This document shows positions 8,406-18,562 of a DNA stretch of 64,000 bases, in pieces. The position numbers were made by a program, and so were the translations under genes. The stretch comes from DSVZ01 sp964568145 (GTDB lineage Bacteria > Verrucomicrobiota > Verrucomicrobiia > Limisphaerales > J093). The notes under the pieces were generated by a model. The model was not told where the DNA came from. It saw nothing but the letters and a program-made list of their open reading frames with translations, and searched no databases. The stretch's first letter is position 1; each line of letters begins with the position of its first letter. The DNA lies in assembly GCA_964568145.1 (NCBI GenBank), contig CAZMOZ010000001.1, positions 124,001 through 188,000 on the forward strand, written 5' to 3'.

Positions 8406-11400
8406 TCATTGCGCCTGTTCGTACACCCAGACCTCATTCGCGCTGGCATAGCCGGGGTAGGTCGGTGTGTGCCAGCCCCAGGCAGTGACCCGCAAGAAGT
8501 ACACAAACTGCCCCGCCTTGGGATTGCAGATCACGTCACGACGCACCTGCCCATCAGGCCAAGACCACTCGCCGTAAGCCACGGGAACGCCCCAATCCAG
8601 CGGGTTGGTGCTCTGGGAATTCGTCACGTAAATCTTGAACTGACGATACACCCCGTTCCGAGTGCCATCAGCCAGATTTGCCGACATCACCCGGGGCAAA
8701 TATCCCACGCGATTGACGATTCGAGGGCGCCCCAAGTTGATCCGCAAATATTCCGTCGCGCTCGCGTAACTGGTGTTGTGCCAGCCCGGATCGCTGTAGA
8801 AGTGATCAATCGCCCGCCACGGTTGCCAGCCGGAGTATATGCCGGAGGCCGTGGCGGTCATCTCGCTCTTGGGCACCTCGCCGGCCGGGCTCCAGCCAAA
8901 GCCGGTGAGGTACCGCAGATTCACCGGCACGTACGTCTGCGGCGCCTGGTAGGGGTCGTAATAGTATTCACCGGTCTGGGGGTGCTGCCAACACGCGCCT
9001 CGGGCCGTCGCCGCACTGGTCAACCAGATATGGCAGTCGGGATGGTTGTACCAACGGTCGCCTCCCGCTGATTCCAAGCTCATGACATTGTACCAACCGC
9101 CAGCCGCCAGGACGACGGGGCTGGGCAACGGCGCGTAGGTGAATATCCCGGCCGGTTTGCCTGCGGTCGTGATCGTTGTTGACCCGCCGGGCACGTCCAG
9201 ACCGGTGTTGGCGTCCACCAGCTTGAGGGCGTGGGTGCCGCTGTTGCCGCTTACCACCAGGCGGCCCAACTCCGTCACGGTGACCGGCAGACTCCCGACC
9301 TGGAAACAGAAACCCACCCAGCCACCGAAATCATTGCGTAACAGCGCATTTGGATTGAGGAGGATTTGAGCCAGAGCAACGCTGGGCGGCAGATCAAAGG
9401 CTTCGTGAACAAGGAACTCATCACGATTCCACGGAGTCGGGTACTCAATTCAAGCACTGCAGCCCATGCCGCGCTTGGCGAAGGCCATCCACAACTCGGC
9501 CTGATCGGCCCCGCCTGAGTTCACGTAATCGGCCTGCAAAATGGCATCGCGGGCTTGGATGAAGTTAGGATGCGGGGGTGTCAGCCGGAGTCCGTCGGTG
9601 ACTACTTGCAGGATGCGTTGATTGCCTTGGGTGAACCCATACTTGGCGATCAACTTCGCACGGGCTTCCCAGAGGGTAACATCCCACACGTTCGCAAAAA
9701 GTTTCCAAGTACCATGTACCCAGCCATACGAGGGATTCATCGGTTCCGGATGTGGATTGCTTGTGATCCGATAATCGATGTCCCTGAGCGTCAAGGGATT
9801 CACGTTCATGTCGGTGGACAGCGGATAATACCGTAGGCCATAGTGGTAATTCACAGTCAGGGGCGGATAGTTGGCATTGAACCGCCAGAGATAATGGCTG
9901 TACGCGCCGAAGGGATACACCCCGTTGAGGTTGTCGGATGCCTCACCCAAGAGCGCCAGCGCATAGAAATCCGTCCAGCACTCGTCCATGTAATCATTGC
10001 TCGTGAACCCTGTCCCGGCCCCCACCAGCCGCCGGGTCAGTCCATGCGTGTACTCGTGCAGGATGATCTCTGCGTCGAAGGCGGCGTCACGCTCAGGTGA
10101 GGGCCCGTCTGCATCGCCGTTCAAACTAAGCTCCATTCTCGGTGCGGATCCGTCATTCCCCGAGACCGACATGGCCGAATAGTACCTCCTTCCCAGGTTG
10201 GCAGCGTTCTGCACATCCACGAGCACCGCATCACCTCCCGAGCCGCCCCGCCCGAAGTTGTCTTGCTGAAAGTTGCCGGCCCCCTCGGTGAAACCGAGTT
10301 CATAAAGACGGTCGTGCATCCAGTTGCACCAGTAAAACGCGTTCACCACCGCCGCGTCCTGATTGCGCGCAGGAGAGTTTTGATTCGGCGCCTGCGTCAG
10401 GTCGGCGTTGAAATGGAACTGGAGGACACCCCCGACATCGGTCGCGACGGGACGCGGAGGGTTGGGGAAGGGCAAAGGCTCATTCCAACCAATGATGAGG
10501 TTGCCGTCCAGATCAGTGTGCGCATCCACGTTGTTTCCGACCGTTGTGTTGGAAGTCACCCAGCCTTGAGGGGGAAGCCTGGGACGAGCGGACGGCCGAT
10601 TCCAGAACGTTGACCTGAGAGACAAACTCCGGCTCCGGGGTATTGATGTTCATCGGTTGGTTCGAGTTCGGCGCGGTATGTCCGGGCGAGAAGGGCGACG
10701 GGCTGTCGCTGCTATAGACGCGGTAGGATCGGTCGGAATACGACGTCCAGCAGTGGCGTACCTGCAAGTCACCCGTCTCGGCATCAATGAGCACCTGAAA
10801 GAGTTCCTGCCGGGTCTTGCCAGTGAGCACCACGCGCCAGCACAGTCGAAGCGTCTCCCGGTTCATTGGCAACCAAACGAGTTCGGCTTGGGCGTCACCC
10901 TGCAACACTGCCGCCTTGAAGCCCTGCTTCAGTCGAGGCCCTTCGGCCACGGGATCGGCCGGTTCGACTTCCCCGGCCATGAGCGTTTCCCCGATGTAGG
11001 CCGCCGCCTCGGCCACCGCCCAGTGCGCAGGGATCGGTGGGTTCATTTGAACCTGTCGCCGGTTGGGCACGCCCGCGTCCGCGGCGGCCGCCGGCGCGGG
11101 GACGAATCCGCTGCTGAGCGTGACAAGTTCGCCGCGCTGGGTGACGTGGGCGGACAGCACCGCCTCGAAGATGGGGATGCCGTCCAGCTCTTGCTGTCAG
11201 ACGACCGTGCGCAGCCCGTTGTGGGCGGTCACGTAATCGCGGGTGATCCGGGCGTCGGCGAGCGCCTCGGCGCCATGTCCGAACAAGGCGGCGTTCCGGT
11301 CGAGAAACGCCTTGATCGGTGCGTGCGGGTCGCCGGGCTCGGCTTCGACCGGGGCACCGGCTGGCAGCACGATGTTGGTCGTACCGGGCGCCGGACCTGC

Positions 11401-11685
11401 GGACTCGTCCGCAGCAGCGGGGCCAGACAAGAAGCCGAAGCGATTGCGCACCGAGAGCGGAGCCGCCGTGACGGGATGCAAATCCACCACGATGCTCGGA
11501 AGCTTCGCCTTGAGCGCCTCCAGGGCGGCGGCGCGGTCGGTGTCCAGCCGGACCGGCGGCAGCCAGTCCTGCCGCCGGTCGAACCGGGGCAGTGGTTCAG
11601 CACGGCCTTGGGCCTGCGCGGGAGGCAAGAGGACCGCCAGCAGCGACAGCAGGACCGAGGCGAGGATGAGGAAGCTCCGTTTCAT
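8406..11685 (-). pseudogene. M36 (fungalysin-type) metallopeptidase with C-terminal F5/8 type C domain, broken by two stops and a frameshift
   Basis: From ATG 11685 there is a signal peptide (MKRSFLILASVLLSLLAVLL) and a propeptide domain, then TGA at 11197-11199 in LRTVV-stop-QQELDGIPIFEA, where M36 propeptides carry Trp. The same frame continues to a G5 run at 10570-10574, where the homology shifts frame (SQAS to PQGWVTSNTTVG). The catalytic part is intact in the new frame: LHEYTHGLTRRL has the HExxH zinc motif, and MDECWTDFYALAL the downstream Glu. TGA at 9450-9452 follows GMGCSA. The same frame then runs on through a secretion-type beta domain to a discoidin-like end (NEVWVYEQAQ). M36 enzymes are secreted zinc endopeptidases. 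Three lesions make loss of function likely, although sequencing error at the homopolymer is possible. Confidence 0.82.
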
Positions 11686-11845
11686 GGCAGATCTTGGTTT
11701 GATTTTCCGGACGGCCGGCGGCGTTCCACACCGACCTGGCTGAATCCAGTTTGAGTGTTGATTAGTTCAACAGCGAAAATCCGTCAAGCTGGACCTAGCG
11801 ACTAATTCAGCTTGAACTCTCGAAATGGGGGCTTACCGTTTGGCC

Positions 11846-13177
11846 ATGAATGGCGAATTGGTCCGGAACTTCCGTAGTCTTCGTTCCGGGGGGATTCTCT
11901 GCGCGCTCCTCGGCGCCGCCCCGCTGGCCGCCGCACCGGGCGATGAGTTCTGGGACGCGGGGTTCGGGGTGCCAGGAGTCGAAGGATACGGAGTGGGGGC
12001 GCTGGCGGCCCACGGCAGCGAACTGTTCATTGGCGGGACATTTCTGTCCGTGGGCGGTGTAGCGGCGACTAACCTAGCGTGTTGGAACGGGCGGGAATGG
12101 TCCCAGGTCGGAGGCGGAATCGGGCGGGGTTTGAGTGAGGGGGTACGAGGCCTGCTGGTCGACGGGGATCAGGTTTACGTAAGCGGCACTTTCACCAATG
12201 CGGGAACGACCCCGGCTCTAAGTGTGGTTCGGTGGGACGGCAAACAGTGGGCCGCCCTGGATTCGGGAATCCAGGGCGTGGTAATGCCGCTGGCGACGGA
12301 TGGAAGCAGCATTTTCGTCGGCGGGTCTTTCACCCGGGCCGGCGGCATTGCCGCAACCAATGTGGCGCGCTGGGACGGGGAACGGTGGTGGGCCGTGGGC
12401 GGGGGCGTCACGGGCACTGAACTCGGGCCAGGGTTCTTTGGTGCGGTCTACGCAATGGCCGCCGGTGCTGACGGTATCTATGTTGCCGGCTACATCACGA
12501 ACGCGGGCGGGATTAAGGTGAACAACATCGCGCGCTGGGACGGGACCAACTGGTTTGCGGTGGGGGAAGGCATCCCCCATCCGATTCGCGCCCTCGCGGT
12601 GTCCGGCACGGAGGTTTACGCCGGTGGGGGCCACTACCGGCAGGGCGAGAGCGCCGTTTACGTCAACAAGTGGGACGGGGCGCGGTGGCAGCCGATCCTG
12701 ATGGGCCCTTGGCCGGGAGCCGGTGGCGCCGTGACCTTGCTGGTTTCCGGCAAGGACATCTATGTTGGAGGCGGGTTGGTGTTCCCCGGCGGCTTTCCGA
12801 TACCGGGGGTCGCCAAGTGGGATGGTACTCAGTGGCAGTCGCTGGGCAGCGCTTTGAACATGGGGGCTGTGCATGCGTTAGCCGCCAGCGGCGCTGAATT
12901 GTTCGTCGGCGGTGAATTCACGATCGTCGGCGGCAAACCGGCAACCAACATTGCGCTGTGGCGCATTCCGCACGTCCTTGAAATCCAACGGAGCGGCGAC
13001 CAAGTCACCCTTTCCTGGCCCGCCACCGGCAGCAACTTGGTGCTCGAGGCTTCCCGGAGCGTGCCGGCTACCAACTGGATCGCCGTCCCCGTACCGCCGG
13101 CCGTCGTTCAGGACCAACTGGTCGTCACGAACCGGGCCGCAGAACCCAGCCGGTTCTACCGCTTGCGCCGGAAATGA
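11846..13177 (+). CDS. Secreted beta-propeller-like protein, copy A of a tandem pair
   Basis: ATG at 11846 (MNGELVRNFRSLRSGGILCA) is preferred over the one at 11825 because it matches the start of the paralogue just downstream. The signal peptide ends near PLAAAPGDE. About eight repeats of 45-50 residues follow, with the pattern 'GTFTNAGGI...NIARWDGTNWFAVGEGI', a kelch/propeller-like fold. The C-terminus (VTLSWPATGSNLVLEASRSV ... FYRLRRK) is a short domain shared by many verrucomicrobial exported proteins, perhaps a sorting or surface-attachment signal, which is inferred. The function is unknown. The downstream paralogue starts 21 bp after the stop. Confidence 0.75.
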   Translation: MNGELVRNFRSLRSGGILCALLGAAPLAAAPGDEFWDAGFGVPGVEGYGVGALAAHGSELFIGGTFLSVGGVAATNLACWNGREWSQVGGGIGRGLSEGVRGLLVDGDQVYVSGTFTNAGTTPALSVVRWDGKQWAALDSGIQGVVMPLATDGSSIFVGGSFTRAGGIAATNVARWDGERWWAVGGGVTGTELGPGFFGAVYAMAAGADGIYVAGYITNAGGIKVNNIARWDGTNWFAVGEGIPHPIRALAVSGTEVYAGGGHYRQGESAVYVNKWDGARWQPILMGPWPGAGGAVTLLVSGKDIYVGGGLVFPGGFPIPGVAKWDGTQWQSLGSALNMGAVHALAASGAELFVGGEFTIVGGKPATNIALWRIPHVLEIQRSGDQVTLSWPATGSNLVLEASRSVPATNWIAVPVPPAVVQDQLVVTNRAAEPSRFYRLRRK

Positions 13178-13197
13178 CGCGCAGGGAGGGTTCGGGC

Positions 13198-14568
13198 ATG
13201 AGCAGCGAATCGGTCAGGAACCTTTGTAGTCTTCGATCCGTGTGGATTCTGTGCGCGCTTCTCGGCTCCGTCCCGCTGGCCGCGGCGCCGGGCGATGAGT
13301 TGTGGGACAACCACTTCGGAGTACCCGGAGCCAACGGGAGCGTTTACGCAATGGTTACTCTAGGGGATGACCTGTATGTCAGGGGGCGCTTCTCCGAGAT
13401 TGGCGGCGTGGCCGCGTCCTGTATTGCCCGCTGGGACGGTACAAACTGGCATTCACTGGGCGGCGGTGTGTCGGCGGAGTTCTATCCCATCGTTCTGGCA
13501 TTGGCCGTGATGGGGGATCAGTTGTACGCCGGAGGCACTTTCGCGACCGCAGGCGGGGTGCGCGTGAACGACATTGCCCGGTGGGATGGGACCCGTTGGT
13601 GGCCGCTGGGCTCGGGCGCGGACGGTCCGATACACGGGGTTCAGGCGCTGGCGAGTGACGGCCGGAATCTTTACGTCGGCGGCACCTTCACCCGCGTTGG
13701 GGGAATCGCTGCGAACCACATTGCCCGGTGGGACGGCGCCCAGTGGAGTGCGCTGGGTCAGGGCGTGACCTGGTGGCAACGGTGCGCTGACGGGCCCTGC
13801 GAAGTCGGGATCGTGCGTGCTTTGGCCGTCGGGGCGAGCCGCGTTTACGTGGGCGGCGAATTTGATCGTGCCGGTGCAGTGAGCGCGACCAACATCGCCG
13901 CGTGGGACGGGAGCGCTTGGGGGCCACTGGATCTGGGAATCTCTGGCGGCGTGAATGCTTTGGCGACGGACGGACGGACATTGTACGCTGGTGGGACCTT
14001 CGCTCGCGCCGCTGGGCTTGCTGTGACGAACATCGCCAGATGGGATGGGAGTGCATGGCTGCCCCTGGGATACGGGATCGGTCAACCTGGTGGTGTCCAT
14101 GCGCTCTTGACGGTACCTGCGGCGGTCTATGTGGGAGGATTCTTCTCGTCCGGGGGAGGCGTTGCGGCAGGCAGCATCGCCATGTGGGGCGGCGGAACTT
14201 GGGTGAGCTTGGGCAGCGGGACCTCGCACAGTATTGGACTCGGTGGGGTTGGTGCCGTTGGCGCGATGGCGGCAAGCGGCGCCAACCTGTTCATTGGAGG
14301 CACGTTTACGAGTGTCGGGGGTAAACCGGCCACCAACATCGCCCTCTGGCACATCCCCCATGCGTTGGGGATCACGCATCAAGCTGGACAGGTCACCGTC
14401 TCCTGGCCGGCCACGGGCAGCAACCTGGTGCTCGAAACGTCCACGAGCTTACCGGCCACGAACTGGGTCGAGGTTCCTGAGCCGCCGATCGTTGCGGAAG
14501 ACCACCAGGTCGTCACGAACCGGGCCGCTGAACCCGGCCAGTTTTATCGGTTGCGCCGGAAGCCGTAA
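13198..14568 (+). CDS. Secreted beta-propeller-like protein, copy B of a tandem pair
   Basis: ATG at 13198 follows GGGAGGG, a plausible ribosome-binding site; an in-frame ATG at 13174 overlaps the upstream stop and lacks that spacing. The protein has 456 residues: a signal peptide (SVPLAAAPGDE), then repeats such as GGTFATAGGVRVNDIARWDG, then a C-terminal VTVSWPATGSNLVLETS ... FYRLRRKP domain. One repeat carries an insertion with two Cys (RCADGPCE). It is clearly a duplicate of the preceding gene, with diverged repeats but nearly identical ends. The function is unknown. Confidence 0.75.
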   Translation: MSSESVRNLCSLRSVWILCALLGSVPLAAAPGDELWDNHFGVPGANGSVYAMVTLGDDLYVRGRFSEIGGVAASCIARWDGTNWHSLGGGVSAEFYPIVLALAVMGDQLYAGGTFATAGGVRVNDIARWDGTRWWPLGSGADGPIHGVQALASDGRNLYVGGTFTRVGGIAANHIARWDGAQWSALGQGVTWWQRCADGPCEVGIVRALAVGASRVYVGGEFDRAGAVSATNIAAWDGSAWGPLDLGISGGVNALATDGRTLYAGGTFARAAGLAVTNIARWDGSAWLPLGYGIGQPGGVHALLTVPAAVYVGGFFSSGGGVAAGSIAMWGGGTWVSLGSGTSHSIGLGGVGAVGAMAASGANLFIGGTFTSVGGKPATNIALWHIPHALGITHQAGQVTVSWPATGSNLVLETSTSLPATNWVEVPEPPIVAEDHQVVTNRAAEPGQFYRLRRKP

Positions 14569-14736
14569 ACGCGCGCGTCTTCGAGGCGGCCAGCCGGTAC
14601 GCGGCCGGTCCGCTCGCTGCCGCAGACATGGAGCCGTCCTCCGCCCCGGTTTAAGGCCCGGCCCGGTCCCCCACCGCGTCAGGACCAGACCCACAAGAAA
14701 CTGCGGCGCGCCCAACCATGGCGCCGCCGGCCGGCC

Positions 14737-16671
14737 TCAAGGCCGGCGCGCGTCGATTTCCGCGAGCTTCAGCCGCACGCTCACGATGTACGGTGGTTCG
14801 CCCTTGACCCAGTGGCCGTAGGTGGTCGCCACGATCGTGCCGTCGGGCAGGACTTCGACACCCGGATAGGCGCAATCCCAAGCGTGATGGTTGTCCATGA
14901 GCCGCACGCGGCACTGGCCTTCGCGGCCGGCCGCGATGTCCTCGTAGCGGCCGACCCACGCGACCCAGTCGCCTTTCGTCGGCGATTCGTGCGCGGTGTC
15001 GCGGAACGAGATGAACAGCCGGCCGTCGGGAGCGTACTTCGCGACGTGGCGGTCGCCAGTGAGCGCGCCCGGCAGCTCGCGCGGCGCGGACCAAGTGTGG
15101 CCTTCGTCGTCGGAGAAGATGACGTGCGCGTTGCGGACGCGCTTGTTCTCGCGAAGCAAGGCGGCGAGCTGCCGGCCGTCCGGCGAGCGCACCATGCCCG
15201 GTTCGCACAGGTGAACCTCGCTGCCGCGCCAGAGTTCCCGCGGCGCGGACCACGTCAGCCCGCCGTCGGTGGACAGGGTCTGGTACAGGCAGAACTCGAC
15301 GGGGCTGCCCAGCTTGCCGTCTTTCGTGAAGAACCGACCGTCGTCGTGAAACACCGCGAGGTAATGCCCCGCGCCAGTCTTCAGCGGCTCGACCGAACCC
15401 ATCACCACAATGCCGCCCCAGTCGCCCGCCGGCCTCAGCGGCGTCCATGTCACGCCATCGTCATCAGACACCGCGAGTCGCGCGGGGTACAGGCCGGACC
15501 ACACGACTAGGCGCCGCTTGCCGGCGGCGTCCACGACGCGATGGATCGTCGGCGTTTCGAGACTGGTTGCCCAGTTCTCCGGAACCGGCAGGCGGTCGCT
15601 CCAGGTGAGGCCGCCGTCGGTTGAGTACTTGAGCACGATGCCGCCCTTGCCGTGGCCTTTTGGATAAACGCACAGGATCGTCCGGCCGTCCTCGAGCAGG
15701 ACCGTCGAAGGATGACCCAGGTACTGGCCGGGCTCGCGGTCCACGATCACCTGACGCTGCGTTTCGCCCGCGAGATCAATGAGCGGGATCGAGTAGCCGC
15801 GGGGTGGCACAGAGGCGGACTGCGCCTCAAAGCGCGGCAGATCATCAGGCGGCGCGTCCGGAGTTGCGGGCAGTTCGATGAAGCTCCGCAGTTCGCGGCT
15901 CATCGTGAGCGCGCCGCCGGTGGCGAGGTAGAAATGCCCGCCGACGAGGCCCGCATCGCTGTTGTCCTTGGACTCCCATTCCGCGCCGGAGGCGGTGAAG
16001 CGCGCCCGCGTCAGCGCCTGCCACTGGCCGGCAGTCGTCTTGACCCAGCCGTTGAAGAACCGCGCCCGGCGCACCTCGTGGGCGCTTTTGCCGTCGCGGC
16101 GGAAGTCTTCGACGAACGAGTAGAGCCCGCTGAGCGGCTTGCCACCGGTGCGCGTGCAGAAGGTGACGAGGTGTTTCCACTCTTGCCGGTCCGGCAGCCA
16201 AAGCCACCCGGCATACGCGGTCTTGTTGCTCTGGACGGCGGCGGTGACCAGGAAGCGGTTCGTCTGCCCGAACTGCCAGTCGAAGTCCGTCGTGCACTGG
16301 CCGCCGGTGCCTTCGCCGCCGAAGCGCCGGATGCGCACGCCCGCGCCTTCATGCAGCAGTTCGACGCGGTCCTCGGGCTTCACGGCGCCGGGGTCGTCGC
16401 CCGTCGTCGGATCCCAGACGGAGAAGATCGCGACCTTGCGGCCGTTGCCGAGTTCTTGGATGCCGAAGTAGCCGGTGTTCCAGCCGCAAGCCATGAAGTA
16501 GCTGCCGGGCGTGGATTGATCCACGGCCATTTCGAGGTAAAACGCCGACGATTCCGGCGCGGGGTAGCCGAGATGCACCGAGCGGGCGGCGCGATAGGCC
16601 GGAGCTTCGCCGGCGTGGCTGGAAAGGAGACAGGCGGCGGCGAAGCCGGCGCAGATTCGAGTCAGGTTCAT
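14737..16671 (-). CDS. Secreted DUF3472 plus sialidase (BNR) protein
   Basis: ATG at 16671 gives 644 residues with the signal peptide MNLTRICAGFAAACLLSSHAG. Residues about 25-290 match the DUF3472 type (aromatic-rich, STPGSYFMACGWNTGYFGIQ). From about 320 on, Asp-box repeats of a six-bladed sialidase propeller appear: STDGGLTWSDRLPVPENW, SDDDGVTWTPL, STDGGLTWSAPRELW, SDDEGHTWSAP. It probably removes terminal sugars from glycans outside the cytoplasm; the exact substrate cannot be told, as many such proteins are not true sialidases. It is 13 bp from the upstream channel gene on the same strand. Confidence 0.82.
   Translation of the reverse strand: MNLTRICAGFAAACLLSSHAGEAPAYRAARSVHLGYPAPESSAFYLEMAVDQSTPGSYFMACGWNTGYFGIQELGNGRKVAIFSVWDPTTGDDPGAVKPEDRVELLHEGAGVRIRRFGGEGTGGQCTTDFDWQFGQTNRFLVTAAVQSNKTAYAGWLWLPDRQEWKHLVTFCTRTGGKPLSGLYSFVEDFRRDGKSAHEVRRARFFNGWVKTTAGQWQALTRARFTASGAEWESKDNSDAGLVGGHFYLATGGALTMSRELRSFIELPATPDAPPDDLPRFEAQSASVPPRGYSIPLIDLAGETQRQVIVDREPGQYLGHPSTVLLEDGRTILCVYPKGHGKGGIVLKYSTDGGLTWSDRLPVPENWATSLETPTIHRVVDAAGKRRLVVWSGLYPARLAVSDDDGVTWTPLRPAGDWGGIVVMGSVEPLKTGAGHYLAVFHDDGRFFTKDGKLGSPVEFCLYQTLSTDGGLTWSAPRELWRGSEVHLCEPGMVRSPDGRQLAALLRENKRVRNAHVIFSDDEGHTWSAPRELPGALTGDRHVAKYAPDGRLFISFRDTAHESPTKGDWVAWVGRYEDIAAGREGQCRVRLMDNHHAWDCAYPGVEVLPDGTIVATTYGHWVKGEPPYIVSVRLKLAEIDARRP
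14748..14859 (-). repeat. Direct repeat, copy 2 (inside the intact sialidase gene)
   Basis: This is the original 3' end of the sialidase coding sequence and partner of the 8287-8398 copy (105 of 112 bases identical by eye). Confidence 0.85.
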
Positions 16672-16684
16672 AAAATCAAGTTCT

Positions 16685-17353
16685 TCAATCGCCCGGCCGG
16701 GCCGGCGGCGGCGGCGTGGGCTGCGCCGCCTCAAACACCGGCAGCGACCAGTCCCAGCGAATGGCCGCGAGGCGCACACCCAGCGTCGTGAGCATGCCGG
16801 CCAGAATCGGCCAGGGCTCGGGCAGGTGCAACCTCAGCAAGCCGACATAAACGCCCGCGCCCAGCATGGCCGCCGTCGCGTACAGCCGGATTTCCTTCCG
16901 GAACACCAGCGGCAGCTCGTTCAGCAACACGTCGCGGACGATGCCGCCGGCGACGCCCGTGACCGTGCCCAGCGCGATGGCCGCCACGACGCCGCTGTCA
17001 TAGCCGAGGCTCTTGCGCGTGCCGACCATGGTGAAAAACGCCAGGCCGAACGCATCGGCGATTTCCAGCAGGTTCATCGGCGGTTCGCGGCGGCGCGCGA
17101 GCAAGAAAGTCGCCAGCCCGGCGCACACGGCGGTGGCGACGTAGAACGGGTCTTCAATCCAGAAGACCGGCACAGCGCCCAGGCACAGATCGCGGATCGT
17201 GCCGCCGCCGAGCGCCGTGACCAGCGCCAGCACCATGACGCCGAAAAGGTCCACCCGCCGGCCGCGCGCGGCCACCGCCCCGGCCCCGGCGCTCACCGCC
17301 ACGCCGAAATGCTCGAGCGCGAAGCTGAAGGCATTCGGGCTGGGAACGGTCAT
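16685..17353 (-). CDS. UPF0126/TRIC-type inner-membrane protein
   Basis: The 222-residue protein has about seven hydrophobic segments and two homologous halves, each with the family signature: TALGGGTIRDLCLG near residue 45 and TGVAGGIVRDVLLNE near 135. Bacterial members (YadS/YicG type) form trimeric cation or glycine-linked channels; the substrate here is unknown. The C-terminus is a Pro-rich tail. Its start overlaps the stop of the cysteine synthase gene by 4 bases (17350-17353), implying coupled translation. Confidence 0.88.
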   Translation of the reverse strand: MTVPSPNAFSFALEHFGVAVSAGAGAVAARGRRVDLFGVMVLALVTALGGGTIRDLCLGAVPVFWIEDPFYVATAVCAGLATFLLARRREPPMNLLEIADAFGLAFFTMVGTRKSLGYDSGVVAAIALGTVTGVAGGIVRDVLLNELPLVFRKEIRLYATAAMLGAGVYVGLLRLHLPEPWPILAGMLTTLGVRLAAIRWDWSLPVFEAAQPTPPPPARPGD

Positions 17354-18363
17354 GGCGTAACCCGGCCCGCGGCGGGGCTAGAATCGTCCTCGGAGCCGCC
17401 AAAAAGCCGGGTGCTGAAGTACCGCTCGGCGCGGTCGCACAGCAAGGTGACCACGGTATGGTCCGGGCCCAGTTCACCGGCGACCCGCAGCGCCACGGCA
17501 ACGTTCGCGCCGGACGACGTGCCGACCAGCAGCCCGAATTCGCGGTTGAGCCGCTGGGTCATCGCCAGCGCTTCGGCGCTCTTCACGGTCACCTCGCCAT
17601 CCAGCGGCGCGGTGCGGAGCAAGGGCGGGATGAAGCCGCCGGCCACGCCTTCAATCCAGTGGCAGCACGGCATTTCGCCGCACAGCATGGCGGCCTCGGC
17701 GGGTTCCATGGCCAGGACCCTGACCCGCGGCCAGCGGGCCTTGAGCGCGCGGCCCACACCGGCCAGCGTCCCGCCTGTGCCGTAGCCCGCGACGAAGGCG
17801 TGGATCGGCCCGGGCACCTGGGTCAGGATTTCCTGCGCGGTGGTCTGCTCGTGGTCGGCGGCGTTGAGCGGATTCTCGAACTGGTTGGGCAGAAAGACGC
17901 GCGGGTCGCGAGCCGCCATTTCTCGCGCCAGCTCGATGCCCGTCTGGTAGCCGCTGCCCGCCTGGAACAGCACCAGTTCCGCGCCGAGCTGGCGCATCAG
18001 GTAACGGCGTTCGTGGCTGGCGCTTTCCGACATCAGAATCCGCACGCGGTAGCCTTTGGCCGCTCCGACCATCGCCAGGGCGATGCCGGTGTTGCCGCTG
18101 GTGCATTCGACGATGATCGAGTCCGGCCACAAGACACCGCGCTGCTCGGCGTCGGCAATGACATGCGCGGCGAAGCGGTCCTTCACGCTGCCGCTGGGGT
18201 TCAGGAATTCGCACTTGGCCCAGACTAACAGCCCTTCTGGCGCAAAGCGCAGCGGCACGGTGGGTGTCTGGCCGATCAAGGCGAGGACCGCGTCGGCGCG
18301 CTGGCTCGGCGGGCTTGGGCGGCCCGGGGCGGTCGGTTGGCGGCTGTCCGTGTTGACTGGCAT
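17350..18363 (-). CDS. Cysteine synthase / cystathionine beta-synthase family PLP enzyme
   Basis: The protein has 337 residues. PSGSVKDR (about 57-64) holds the PLP-binding Lys. TSGNTGIALA is the phosphate/substrate-binding Asn loop, and GYGTGGTLAGVGRAL binds the cofactor phosphate. The family joins O-acetylserine (or O-phosphoserine) with sulfide to make cysteine in the cytoplasm. The first 25 residues are a Pro/Ser-rich extension, so translation could start later. No CBS regulatory domain is present, which favours a CysK/CysM role over cystathionine beta-synthase, but the two cannot be separated by eye. Confidence 0.85.
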   Translation of the reverse strand: MPVNTDSRQPTAPGRPSPPSQRADAVLALIGQTPTVPLRFAPEGLLVWAKCEFLNPSGSVKDRFAAHVIADAEQRGVLWPDSIIVECTSGNTGIALAMVGAAKGYRVRILMSESASHERRYLMRQLGAELVLFQAGSGYQTGIELAREMAARDPRVFLPNQFENPLNAADHEQTTAQEILTQVPGPIHAFVAGYGTGGTLAGVGRALKARWPRVRVLAMEPAEAAMLCGEMPCCHWIEGVAGGFIPPLLRTAPLDGEVTVKSAEALAMTQRLNREFGLLVGTSSGANVAVALRVAGELGPDHTVVTLLCDRAERYFSTRLFGGSEDDSSPAAGRVTP

Positions 18364-18562
18364 GAAAGGGTCCGGCTGGACGCGCCGGGCATTGTAGTGG
18401 CTCGCTAGTCTGGTTCCAGCATATTGAACGAGTTTCCGGCATACTGGAGACCGGTCCCGGCGCGCAATCCGCGGCGCCGAGTGGCGCGCGGCCGGTCGCC
18501 GACGTACCTTGCCGCAATGGAAAGCGGGGGATAGTGGCGTGGGTCTTGCTGTTTTTCAGATC

